A stretch of DNA of 26,363 bases from positions 1-26,363 of the forward strand of contig JAHYZZ010000026.1 in NCBI GenBank assembly GCA_019424135.1, in the 5' to 3' direction. The notes below the pieces were generated by a model. The model saw only the letters and a program-made list of their open reading frames with translations. It had not been told where the DNA came from and did not search any database. The position numbers were made by a program, and so were the translations under genes. This DNA is from Lachnospiraceae bacterium. Lineage in GTDB: Bacteria; Bacillota; Clostridia; Lachnospirales; Lachnospiraceae. Shown in pieces: positions 1 to 6,375 of the stretch (its first letter is position 1; each line of letters begins with the position of its first letter).

Positions 1-52
1 GAGCATCTGCCTTACAAGCAGAGGGTCATAGGTTCGAGCCCTATAGGCCCCA
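1..52 (+). tRNA. tRNA-Val (anticodon TAC), 5' truncated by window edge
   Basis: Only the part from the D-arm onward is inside the window. The anticodon stem TCTGC/GCAGA closes a seven-base loop CTTACAA, so the anticodon is TAC (Val). A T-arm with GGTTCGAGCC and an acceptor 3' strand AGGCCCC followed by discriminator A are visible. No CCA is encoded; it would have to be added by the CCA-adding enzyme. Confidence 0.93.
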
Positions 53-73
53 TTAACAATTTTATATTGTTAT

Positions 74-159
74 GCCGCAGTGGCGGAACTGGCAGACGCA
101 CAGGACTTAAAATCCTGCGAGACTAACCTCTCGTACCGGTTCGATTCCGGTCTGCGGCA
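74..159 (+). tRNA. tRNA-Leu (anticodon TAA)
   Basis: This is a class II tRNA. The acceptor strands GCCGCAG and CTGCGGC pair fully, with discriminator A. The anticodon stem CAGGA/TCCTG encloses CTTAAAA, giving anticodon TAA. A long variable arm (around CGAGACTAACCTCTCG) and a T-arm with GGTTCGATTCC follow. It lies 21 bases after the tRNA-Val gene, so the two are probably co-transcribed. No CCA is encoded. Confidence 0.95.
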
Positions 160-209
160 TTAAGTAAAGATGAGAGAAATGCTGAATGACAGTGTTTCTC
201 TTAATTTTT

Positions 210-243
210 GTGTTCGAACACGACAGGAAGAATTTGGTATATT
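210..243 (+). promoter_or_regulatory. possible promoter with 12-bp palindrome upstream of the beta-lactamase-like gene
   Basis: A perfect 12-bp palindrome, GTGTTCGAACAC, occupies 210-221. A TATATT -10-like box follows at 238-243, 27 bases before the chosen ATG at 270. The -35 region (around 214-220) falls inside the palindrome and matches the consensus poorly, so an operator for a repressor or activator is possible. It does not match the Firmicute LexA box (CGAAC-N4-GTTCG). This is a tentative reading. Confidence 0.3.
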
Positions 244-269
244 TTATTGACTTAGGAAGTGGGAATATC

Positions 270-1211
270 ATGTTGGAAACGATGAAAGAATTTATAAATA
301 TAGATTTCAAGAAGCGACTGGTTTCTGTATTTGTTTTGCTGTTGTCTGTTGTTTGGTGCTGGAGTCTGGCGGCAGGGCAAAGGATACAGGTTCAGACAGA
401 AGTTTCACATCTGATGGATTATTCTGATGCGGCAGGGATGACAGAAGAGTTTTTTCCTCTTAAGATTACCCTGGAGGAGATTCTGGCCGGGCAGGAAGGG
501 AACTGGAGTATCTATGTCAAGGACCTAAAGACAGGGGAAGAATTGTCGATGAATCATGAAAAGATGTATGCGGCAAGTCTGATTAAGCTGTTTGTCATGG
601 AGAAAACCTATCAGGATTATGAGGAAATTCTGGAAAATGATATGCAATATACGAAAGATTTGTCAAAAAGCCAGCAAAAGATCGTTGATACCCTGTCAGA
701 TATGATTCAGATATCGGATAACGAGGCGTTTAACGAACTGGTAAGAGTCCAGAACCAGGAACGCTCGTTTTCCAAAGGCTGTGTGGAAATCAATGAATGG
801 CTGAAAGAAAAAGGTTATGAAGATACAGCAGTTTATCATACGCTGGAGCCATCGCCTACGAAAGAGGAACGGATTTCAGAAGAGAAAAACCATACGTCTG
901 CCAGGGATTGTGGGAAGCTTTTGGAAGCGGTGTATCGCAATAAAGCTGTATCAGAAGAGGCGTCCCAGGACATGCTCTTGCTTCTGACAGGACAGCAACG
1001 GGATGATAAGATTCCGGCGGGCGTGCCGGAAGATACGGTTGTTGCCAATAAAACCGGCGAGACAGACAGCTGCCAGCATGATGCGGCGATTATATATGGG
1101 CCGGAGAAAGACTATATTTTGTGCGTGATGTCGGAAAATGTGTCAGATGTAAATGCCGCTGCAGAACTGATCCGAAGTATATCGGCACAGGTATATACAT
1201 ATCTGGAGTAA
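270..1211 (+). CDS. membrane-anchored serine hydrolase, class A beta-lactamase fold
   Basis: A 313-residue penicillin-recognising-type serine hydrolase. All three active-site motifs are visible: SLIK (S103, K106), SDN (149-151) and KTGE (261-264). One N-terminal hydrophobic segment (about residues 16-36) should export it and leave it anchored or cleaved at the membrane. The omega-loop region after SDN has TLEPSPTKEE and then a TSARD stretch. I cannot place the Glu166-x3-Asn170 pair of true class A beta-lactamases with confidence, so drug hydrolysis is not implied; a cell-wall or penicillin-binding role is equally likely. Start choice: an in-frame ATG at 186 would add 28 non-signal-like residues, whereas ATG 270 has AGGAAGTGGG just upstream and begins directly before the membrane segment. 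It sits alone between tRNA genes. Confidence 0.8.
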   Translation: MLETMKEFINIDFKKRLVSVFVLLLSVVWCWSLAAGQRIQVQTEVSHLMDYSDAAGMTEEFFPLKITLEEILAGQEGNWSIYVKDLKTGEELSMNHEKMYAASLIKLFVMEKTYQDYEEILENDMQYTKDLSKSQQKIVDTLSDMIQISDNEAFNELVRVQNQERSFSKGCVEINEWLKEKGYEDTAVYHTLEPSPTKEERISEEKNHTSARDCGKLLEAVYRNKAVSEEASQDMLLLLTGQQRDDKIPAGVPEDTVVANKTGETDSCQHDAAIIYGPEKDYILCVMSENVSDVNAAAELIRSISAQVYTYLE

Positions 1212-1224
1212 TCATAGATCAAAA

Positions 1225-1258
1225 AAACTTCCGGGACAGATGAAGCTCCCGGAAGTTT
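1225..1258. terminator. bidirectional Rho-independent terminator
   Basis: A 12-bp perfect stem AAACTTCCGGGA/TCCCGGAAGTTT encloses a 10-base loop. It is preceded by AAAAAAA (a U-tract on the minus strand) and followed by TTTT. It can therefore stop both the upstream plus-strand gene and the minus-strand tRNA-Ser transcript. Confidence 0.88.
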
Positions 1259-1266
1259 TAGATAAA

Positions 1267-1354
1267 CGGAGACGGTGGGATTCGAACCCACGTGCCGGTT
1301 ACCCGACAACTTGATTTCGAGTCAAGCTCGTTATGACCACTTCGATACGTCTCC
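1267..1354 (-). tRNA. tRNA-Ser (anticodon CGA)
   Basis: Read on the minus strand, acceptor GGAGACG pairs with CGTCTCC, with discriminator G as usual for serine. The anticodon stem CTTGA/TCAAG encloses CTCGAAA, giving anticodon CGA. A long class II variable arm (about TTGTCGGGTAACCGGCA) is present and the T-arm carries GGTTCGAATCC. No CCA is encoded. The terminator at 1225-1258 lies directly downstream. Confidence 0.95.
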
Positions 1355-1404
1355 AAGCCACGCATTCCATTATAGCACAGACAGGGAGGAAAAGGGAAGT
1401 ACCA

Positions 1405-1547
1405 ATTTGCGAAAAAAAGCCGATGCGTATAAGCACCGGCTGGAAGAGGGATGAAAAAAATCTATATAAATGTTAGTTATTGTTAGGCGAAGCCGGTAAT
1501 CATACAAAAGCTTTTGTTAAGTACAACCACCGTCTTCTGTAATTGAT
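1405..1547 (-). ncRNA. candidate small structured RNA (unidentified)
   Basis: On the minus strand a TATAAT box (complement of 1554-1559) is followed by a long hairpin. The arms at 1526-1537 and 1489-1500 pair over 12 positions with one mismatch and two G-U pairs, and they enclose a perfect 14-bp palindrome at 1504-1517. About 50 bases later comes a strong terminator (1412-1441). The two wobble pairs form only if the minus strand is transcribed, which supports that orientation. A convincing -35 box is missing. A 15-codon frame starting at a GTG inside the hairpin might be translated, but it has no good ribosome site. I do not recognise the RNA family. Confidence 0.4.
1412..1441 (-). terminator. 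Rho-independent terminator with no obvious gene feeding it
   Basis: On the minus strand the stem AGCCG-GTGC/GCAT-CGGCT (one mismatch) closes a six-base loop and is followed by TTTTTTT. No protein gene lies upstream of it on the minus strand up to the tRNA-Arg gene, which is on the other strand. It is the main support for the RNA candidate at 1405-1547. Confidence 0.75.
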
Positions 1548-1659
1548 GATTTTATTATAGCCAGGAATTGTGGCAGAAGTATGTCAGAATCTGGAAATAT
1601 TTCTAAAATTTCTTAAGAAATTCTATATCCAGAATAGAAAAAATTTAGCGAAAAAAGTA

Positions 1660-1688
1660 TTGACAAATGATGAAAGGTAGCATATAAT
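1660..1688 (+). promoter_or_regulatory. consensus sigma-A promoter of tRNA-Arg
   Basis: TTGACA (1660-1665), a 17-base spacer and TATAAT (1683-1688) match the vegetative consensus perfectly. The tRNA-Arg gene begins 30 bases after the -10 box. Confidence 0.93.
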
Positions 1689-1718
1689 TAAATCTGCTGT
1701 GAAACAAAGCACAGTTGT

Positions 1719-1792
1719 GTGGGCGTAGCTCAGCTGGATAGAGCGTTTGGCTACGGACCAAAAGGTCGGGGGTTCGAATCCTCTCGCCCACG
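1719..1792 (+). tRNA. tRNA-Arg (anticodon ACG)
   Basis: Acceptor GTGGGCG pairs with CGCCCAC, with discriminator G. The anticodon stem TTTGG/CCAAA encloses CTACGGA, so the anticodon is ACG (A34 presumably edited to inosine). D-arm GCTCAGCTGGATAGAGC and T-arm GGTTCGAATCC are canonical. CCA is not encoded. Confidence 0.96.
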
Positions 1793-1795
1793 TAA

Positions 1796-1826
1796 AAACT
1801 CCTTGTCGAGACAGGGAGTTTTTTTT
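1796..1826 (+). terminator. terminator of tRNA-Arg
   Basis: The arms AACTCCTTG and CAGGGAGTT pair (one G-U) around a short loop and are followed by eight T residues. It starts four bases after the tRNA. Confidence 0.85.
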
Positions 1827-1834
1827 ATGTAAAA

Positions 1835-1867
1835 ATCCCCGATTTCTTCATACTAAAAATCGGGGAT
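1835..1867 (-). terminator. terminator of the degV-family gene
   Basis: The arms ATCCCCGATTT and AAATCGGGGAT form an 11-bp stem just downstream of the minus-strand DegV gene stop. On that strand the stem runs into TTTTT. It is separate from the tRNA-Arg terminator beside it. Confidence 0.85.
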
Positions 1868-1876
1868 ATAAAATCT

Positions 1877-2752
1877 TTATACATGTGCCCGGAAGACTCC
1901 GATCCCCAGAGCACCAGGACCGGTGTGGCAGCCAATACTCATAGTCAGTGGTGCGCAAAAGAGTTCCATATCTGGAAAATGCTGACGCATCTCTGACTGG
2001 AAATAAGTAAGTTTTTCTTGATCTGTGAAAGTGGTGGCAATACCGGTCTTGAGCATTCCCTGGCTGTGAAGATGGGCAAACCGGGTACGGATATCCTTTT
2101 CCAGTGCTTTGCACATGGTCTTGAAGGCAGCTTTCATGCCTCTTGTTTTGGCACAGGCATCCAGCTTGTCTCCTTGTATGGTAAGGACCGGCTTCAGATT
2201 CAGAACTGTGCCGATTGCAGCAGCGGCAGGAGTGATCCGCCCGCCTTTCTTTAGATATTTCAGAGTATCCACTGCAATATAGATGCTGGCATCCAGGCTT
2301 TCACGCTCCAGAATTTCTTTCAGTTCTTGTCCATTCCTTACGGTAGGCGCCAGGACCTTAGCGTCATAGACAGACTGTGCCTGGGTGACGGAAATACGGT
2401 GGTTATCAACGACATGAACTCTTCCGGCAAATAGGTCTTCCCTGGCGAGGATGGAAGCAGTCTGACAGGTATTGCTAAGACCGCTGGACATGGGAATATA
2501 AAGAACTTCATCGTAAGATTCTAACAGCTTTTTCCACATGTCAATGAGAATCCCCGGCGCTGGCTGGGAGGTAGTTGCCAAAGCACCACTGGAAAGCTTG
2601 TGATAAAATTCTTCTGGAGTCATGTCTTGCCCTTCATAATAGGTGCGTTCATCAATTAAAACAGGCATGGGAATCACATGAATGCCGGCCTCTTTTCCGG
2701 CTGTTGGCATGATTCCGCTGTTGCTGTCCGTCATGATCGCAATGTTAGCCAT
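1877..2752 (-). CDS. DegV-family fatty-acid-binding protein (FakB-like)
   Basis: A 291-residue DegV/FakB-type protein. In this family the protein holds a fatty acid for phosphorylation by the FakA kinase, feeding exogenous fatty acids into phospholipid synthesis. Family marks are the N-terminal IAIMTDSNSGI, the lipid-contacting TTSQPAPG stretch near residues 60-67, MSSGLSNTCQTA (about 94-105), LKYLKKGGRI (about 168-177) and a C-terminal IGCHTGPGALGIG. The length is normal and there is no signal peptide (cytoplasmic). AAGGGGAAA lies just upstream of the ATG. It is transcribed away from a TetR-type regulator, and an operator-like palindrome touches its -10 box. No fakA is present in the window, so the partner kinase must be elsewhere. 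Which lipid it binds cannot be told. Confidence 0.9.
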   Translation of the reverse strand: MANIAIMTDSNSGIMPTAGKEAGIHVIPMPVLIDERTYYEGQDMTPEEFYHKLSSGALATTSQPAPGILIDMWKKLLESYDEVLYIPMSSGLSNTCQTASILAREDLFAGRVHVVDNHRISVTQAQSVYDAKVLAPTVRNGQELKEILERESLDASIYIAVDTLKYLKKGGRITPAAAAIGTVLNLKPVLTIQGDKLDACAKTRGMKAAFKTMCKALEKDIRTRFAHLHSQGMLKTGIATTFTDQEKLTYFQSEMRQHFPDMELFCAPLTMSIGCHTGPGALGIGVFRAHV

Positions 2753-2805
2753 TTCAATTTCCCCTTTTTGTAATCATGTGAGAATTTCTTACTCCTTGAT
2801 TGTTA

Positions 2806-2823
2806 TTTTAACAGGTGTTAAAA
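2806..2823. promoter_or_regulatory. 18-bp palindrome, candidate TetR operator
   Basis: The perfect arms TTTTAACA and TGTTAAAA flank a GG centre. The site abuts the -10 box of the degV promoter (minus strand) and lies inside the spacer of a weak plus-strand promoter-like pair (TTGTTA near 2800, TTATAT near 2824). It is the only strong dyad between the divergent degV and tetR-type genes and fits a TetR-dimer site. Confidence 0.6.
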
Positions 2824-2851
2824 TTATATCAGACCGCCGAAAGAATCACAA
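2823..2851 (-). promoter_or_regulatory. promoter of the degV-family gene
   Basis: On the minus strand TTGTGA (complement of 2846-2851), a 17-base spacer and TATAAT (complement of 2823-2828) give a good sigma-A promoter about 70 bases upstream of the start codon. The palindrome 2806-2823 would cover the transcription start. Confidence 0.7.
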
Positions 2852-2903
2852 GAAACAATAAACAGAATGTGTAAGTTAATTATACAGAGAGGAGAAATTG
2901 TAA

Positions 2904-3500
2904 GTGATGGAGGATAAGCGGATTCGCAAGACGAAGAAAAACTTGAAAATGACACTCGTAGAAATGCTTTCTGAGATTTCGTTTGCCCAGATTTCTATTA
3001 CGGAACTGTGCAGGAGGGCGGATACAAGCCGTATCACTTTTTATGCCCATTATAGTGATAAATATGGGCTGGTGGACGAGATCTTTGAAGATATGCTGAA
3101 AATAGGAACAGAAGACTATTACCGAAGGCAGAAGGAGAATAATCCCCAAGGGGGGCTGGTTCAGGGATATGTCAATATGCTGGACAGTATTCTTGCTATT
3201 TATTATGACAAGTTTGCGTTTTTTCGGCATACAGATCCAGATAAAAATCCGTATCTGGCATTTGCTTTTTACAACATTGTGTTGGATACGGTGGAGCGCC
3301 ATACAAGCCGGATACAAAAAGGAAATTTGAAACTAAAATATTCAGCCAGAAAGATTGCAGGATTTGTCTGCTTTGGTCTTCTGGGATTTATCAATGAATG
3401 TCATCAGGAAAAGACTCCGCTGGAACAGATCAGAAAGGAGTGCAGAAATCTTTTGACAGATATTTTGAGATCAGACGTGGTAGTGGAGCAGAAGAAGTAA
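2904..3500 (+). CDS. TetR/AcrR-family transcriptional regulator
   Basis: A 198-residue protein with an N-terminal helix-turn-helix of the TetR type, seen in ISITELCRRADTSRITFYAHY (about residues 31-51), followed by a less conserved ligand-binding half with a C-terminal helix bundle. TetR proteins are usually dimeric repressors released by a small ligand. Divergence from the degV-family gene, with an 18-bp palindrome between them, suggests autoregulation and control of degV, possibly by acyl-type ligands; this is inference. Start choice: GTG 2904 has AGGAG nine bases upstream, and ATG 2907, one codon on, is also possible. The C-terminal segment resembles the TetR_C subfamily seen in dihydroxyacetone-kinase regulators (DhaS type), but the ligand cannot be read. 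Confidence 0.88.
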   Translation: MMEDKRIRKTKKNLKMTLVEMLSEISFAQISITELCRRADTSRITFYAHYSDKYGLVDEIFEDMLKIGTEDYYRRQKENNPQGGLVQGYVNMLDSILAIYYDKFAFFRHTDPDKNPYLAFAFYNIVLDTVERHTSRIQKGNLKLKYSARKIAGFVCFGLLGFINECHQEKTPLEQIRKECRNLLTDILRSDVVVEQKK

Positions 3501-3511
3501 AAAGTTATATT

Positions 3512-3541
3512 GAGAAATCCTTCATCGACTTCTCACTTTTT
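3512..3541 (+). terminator. weak terminator after the TetR-type gene
   Basis: GAGAAATC and GACTTCTC pair over eight positions with one A-C mismatch around a seven-base loop, followed by ACTTTTTC. It overlaps the promoter of the next gene. Confidence 0.5.
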
Positions 3542-3553
3542 CTGTGATATGAT
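3525..3553 (+). promoter_or_regulatory. extended -10 promoter of the GTPase-NYN gene
   Basis: TCGACT (3525-3530), a 17-base spacer and TATGAT (3548-3553), with TGA directly before the -10 box (an extended -10), lie 36 bases upstream of the start codon at 3589. Confidence 0.65.
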
Positions 3554-3588
3554 AAAAATTGTATGATCGGACAGAAAGGGGTATTTTC

Positions 3589-6288
3589 ATGGAAAATACG
3601 TCTGAAAATAAAAAAAATGAACAGGAAAAGCAGGTCTGCATCGGTATTCTCGCCCATGTGGATGCCGGAAAGACCACTCTTTCTGAGGCGCTGCTCTACC
3701 TGTGCGGAAATATTAGGAAATTAGGAAGAGTGGACAATCAGGATGCATTTTTGGATACCTATGAGCTGGAAAAGAAGAGAGGGATCACAATCTTTTCCAA
3801 GCAGGCCCTGATGCAGTGGAAGGATTGCCGGATCACACTTCTGGATACGCCTGGACACGTAGATTTTTCTGCGGAAATGGAAAGAGTTCTTAAGATACTG
3901 GATTATGCGGTGCTGGTGATTAACGGAGCAGACGGTGTGCAGGGCCACACCAGGACTCTTTGGAAGCTGTTGCAACGATATGAGATCCCAGTTTTTTTAT
4001 TTATCAATAAGATGGATCAGGTGGGAACCGATCGACAGCAGAGGATGATGGAATTACAGCAACAGCTTAGTGGAAACTGTATTGATTTTGGGATGGATCA
4101 GGACCATCAGCAGTTTTTGGAGGAGCTGGCAGTCTGCGACGAAACTGTGTTGGAGCGCTATTTACAAGAAGGGACGGTAGAAGAGCAGGAAATCCGACAG
4201 ATGATCTGGGATCGGAAAGTGTTTCCATGTTATTTTGGTGCAGCTCTTAGAATTGACGGTGTAGAGGAGCTGTTGGACGGAATTGCAAGATTCACACAGG
4301 AACAGACCTATCCGGAAGCATTTCGGGCACGGGTGTACAAGATCTCCAGAGATAGTCAGGGCACTCGGCTGACCCATGTAAGGGTTACCGGAGGGAAGCT
4401 TCGGGTGAAGGATTTATTAAGGGGAAAAGATCAAATGGACGGGCCCTGGGAGGAAAAGGTGGACCAGATCCGTCTGTATTCTGGGGAAAAATATGAGATG
4501 CTGCAGGAGGTACAGGCCGGTACGGTCTGTGCATTGACCGGTCTGGGACATACCTGGCCGGGGGAAGGACTTGGAGACGAGCCAAAGTCAGAGGAGCCCT
4601 ATCTGGAGCCGGTGCTGGAATTTCAGGTCCGGTTGCCAAAGGAGTGTGATGTGCATCACATGCTGCAGAATCTGAGACGACTTGAGGAAGAAGAACCCAT
4701 GCTCCGGGTAGTCTGGGAGGAAGAGCTGGGGGAAATCTATGTCCGTCTGATGGGCGAAGTGCAGATTGAGATTTTAAAGAGTTTGATAAAGGAACGGTTT
4801 GGCGTATCCGTCACCTTTGATGCAGGACGTGTGGTATATAAAGAAACGATTCAAAACGTTGTGGAAGGTGTGGGGCATTTTGAACCTTTGCGCCATTATG
4901 CAGAGGTTCATCTACTGTTGGAACCGGGAGAACGAGGCAGCGGACTTAGATTTGAGAGTGCCTGTAGTGAGGATGAACTGAATCTGAACTGGCAGAGACT
5001 GATCTTGACTCATCTGGCGGAAAGAGTACACAAAGGAGTGTTGACCGGTTCAGCAGTTACTGATATGAAGATGACGCTGATGTCAGGAAAAGCACATCTG
5101 AAGCATACAGAAGGAGGAGACTTCCGCCAGGCTACTTACCGGGCGGTTCGGCAGGGATTGATGCAGGCGGAGAGCCTTTTGCTGGAGCCTTACTATGAAT
5201 TTTATCTGGAGGTGCCGATAGAAATGACAGGACGGGCGCTGACAGATATCCAGAATATGGGCGGAGAGTGCGAAGCCCCATGGCAGCAGGAGGATAGGAC
5301 GATTTTAAAGGGTCATGCACCAGTGGCTGCCATGAGGGATTATGCAAGACAGATAACAGTCTATACCAGAGGAAGGGGACATCTGACCTGCAATTTCTGG
5401 GGATATGATGAGTGCCGCAATTCAGAGGAAGTCATAGATAGGATCGGGTATGATCCAGACGGAGATGAAGAAAATCCATCTGGTTCCATTTTCTGTTCCC
5501 ACGGCGCCGGATATTTTGTCCCCTGGCAGGAGGTGCCATCTAAAATGCATCTGCCAAGCTGTCTGAAAAACCGGAAGGAAAAGACAGAACAGACACAGAC
5601 ATCCAGAAAAGGAACGCATAAGGACTGGGCGGCTGACGAGAAAGAATTGGAAGAAATCTTTATCCGGACATATGGAAAGGTCGAACGAAAAAATCCAGAA
5701 GGCTGGAAGCGGAAGGTTCAGGTGGAAAAAAGCCCGGAAAGAAAGCCTAAAGATTTATTAGAGACGGAATACCTGCTGGTAGACGGTTATAATGTGATTT
5801 TTGCCTGGGAAGATTTAAAGGAACTGGCAAAGGTTAATATCGGAGGCGCCAGACATAAGCTGATGGATGTGCTCTGTAATTATCAGGGATACCGGGGATG
5901 CCAGGTCATCCTGGTGTATGATGCCTATCAGGTAGAAGGAGAGCATTTGGAGATCATGAAGTATCATAATATCCATGTGGTTTACACCAAGGAAGCGGAG
6001 ACGGCAGATCAGTATATTGAAAAGGTCGTCCATGAGATCGGACGAAAGTATCATGTCACCGTTGTGACATCCGATGGTGTGGAACAGGTGGTTACCCTGG
6101 GGCAGGGAGGTACTTTGATATCCGCAAGAGAGTTTCGGGAGGATGTAAAGATTATGGAGCAGAAGCTTCGGGAAGAATATCTGGATCGGCACGGAAGCAG
6201 CCGAAATTATCTTTTTGACCATATGGATGAAGAAATGGCCGGACACATGGAGGATGTCCGGCTGGGAAAAAAGGAGTGGGAAACTTAA
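3589..6288 (+). CDS. Tet(M)/EF-G-like translation GTPase fused to a Rae1/YacP-like NYN ribonuclease
   Basis: An 899-residue two-part protein. Residues 16-640 form a ribosome-protection/EF-G-type GTPase: G1 AHVDAGKTT (22-30), switch 1 RGITI (64-68), G3 DTPGH (86-90), G4 NKMD (140-143), then the Tet(M)-like domains II-V with LLEPYYEF and a C-terminal ALTDIQNMGG region. A charged linker (about 640-724) leads to an NYN/PIN-type nuclease domain (about 727-870) like Bacillus Rae1 (YacP), with acidic residues at D732 (VDGYN), D778 (VYDAYQ), D807 (TADQY) and D829 (TSDG). Rae1 cuts mRNA in the ribosomal A site, the same site EF-G-like GTPases enter. ATG 3589 is preceded by AGAAAGGGG; a TTG ten codons earlier is less likely. 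It is not a typical 639-residue Tet(M), so tetracycline resistance should not be assumed. Confidence 0.9.
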   Translation: MENTSENKKNEQEKQVCIGILAHVDAGKTTLSEALLYLCGNIRKLGRVDNQDAFLDTYELEKKRGITIFSKQALMQWKDCRITLLDTPGHVDFSAEMERVLKILDYAVLVINGADGVQGHTRTLWKLLQRYEIPVFLFINKMDQVGTDRQQRMMELQQQLSGNCIDFGMDQDHQQFLEELAVCDETVLERYLQEGTVEEQEIRQMIWDRKVFPCYFGAALRIDGVEELLDGIARFTQEQTYPEAFRARVYKISRDSQGTRLTHVRVTGGKLRVKDLLRGKDQMDGPWEEKVDQIRLYSGEKYEMLQEVQAGTVCALTGLGHTWPGEGLGDEPKSEEPYLEPVLEFQVRLPKECDVHHMLQNLRRLEEEEPMLRVVWEEELGEIYVRLMGEVQIEILKSLIKERFGVSVTFDAGRVVYKETIQNVVEGVGHFEPLRHYAEVHLLLEPGERGSGLRFESACSEDELNLNWQRLILTHLAERVHKGVLTGSAVTDMKMTLMSGKAHLKHTEGGDFRQATYRAVRQGLMQAESLLLEPYYEFYLEVPIEMTGRALTDIQNMGGECEAPWQQEDRTILKGHAPVAAMRDYARQITVYTRGRGHLTCNFWGYDECRNSEEVIDRIGYDPDGDEENPSGSIFCSHGAGYFVPWQEVPSKMHLPSCLKNRKEKTEQTQTSRKGTHKDWAADEKELEEIFIRTYGKVERKNPEGWKRKVQVEKSPERKPKDLLETEYLLVDGYNVIFAWEDLKELAKVNIGGARHKLMDVLCNYQGYRGCQVILVYDAYQVEGEHLEIMKYHNIHVVYTKEAETADQYIEKVVHEIGRKYHVTVVTSDGVEQVVTLGQGGTLISAREFREDVKIMEQKLREEYLDRHGSSRNYLFDHMDEEMAGHMEDVRLGKKEWET

Positions 6289-6375
6289 CTTCCTTTTTAC
6301 AAGGGAATGCTGTGGCATTAACAGGGCAGAGGTAAGATGGAAAAGTAAGTCGAAAGGAAGAGGAAGGAATCAATC

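Noticed and set aside
1747..1944. Plus-strand frame starting inside tRNA-Arg
   Set aside because: It begins in the anticodon arm of the tRNA and passes through two terminators; it is not a gene.
3589..6288. Tetracycline resistance gene tet(M) or relative
   Set aside because: The GTPase half is clearly related, but the protein is 899 residues with a nuclease domain, the loops of domain IV differ from Tet(M), and there is no mobile context. A resistance call is not supported.
6289..6375. Terminator or promoter between the GTPase-NYN gene and the Atg22-like gene
   Set aside because: Only a five-bp hairpin (AATGC/GCATT) without a U-tract and a TTTACA with no matching -10 box are present; neither is convincing.
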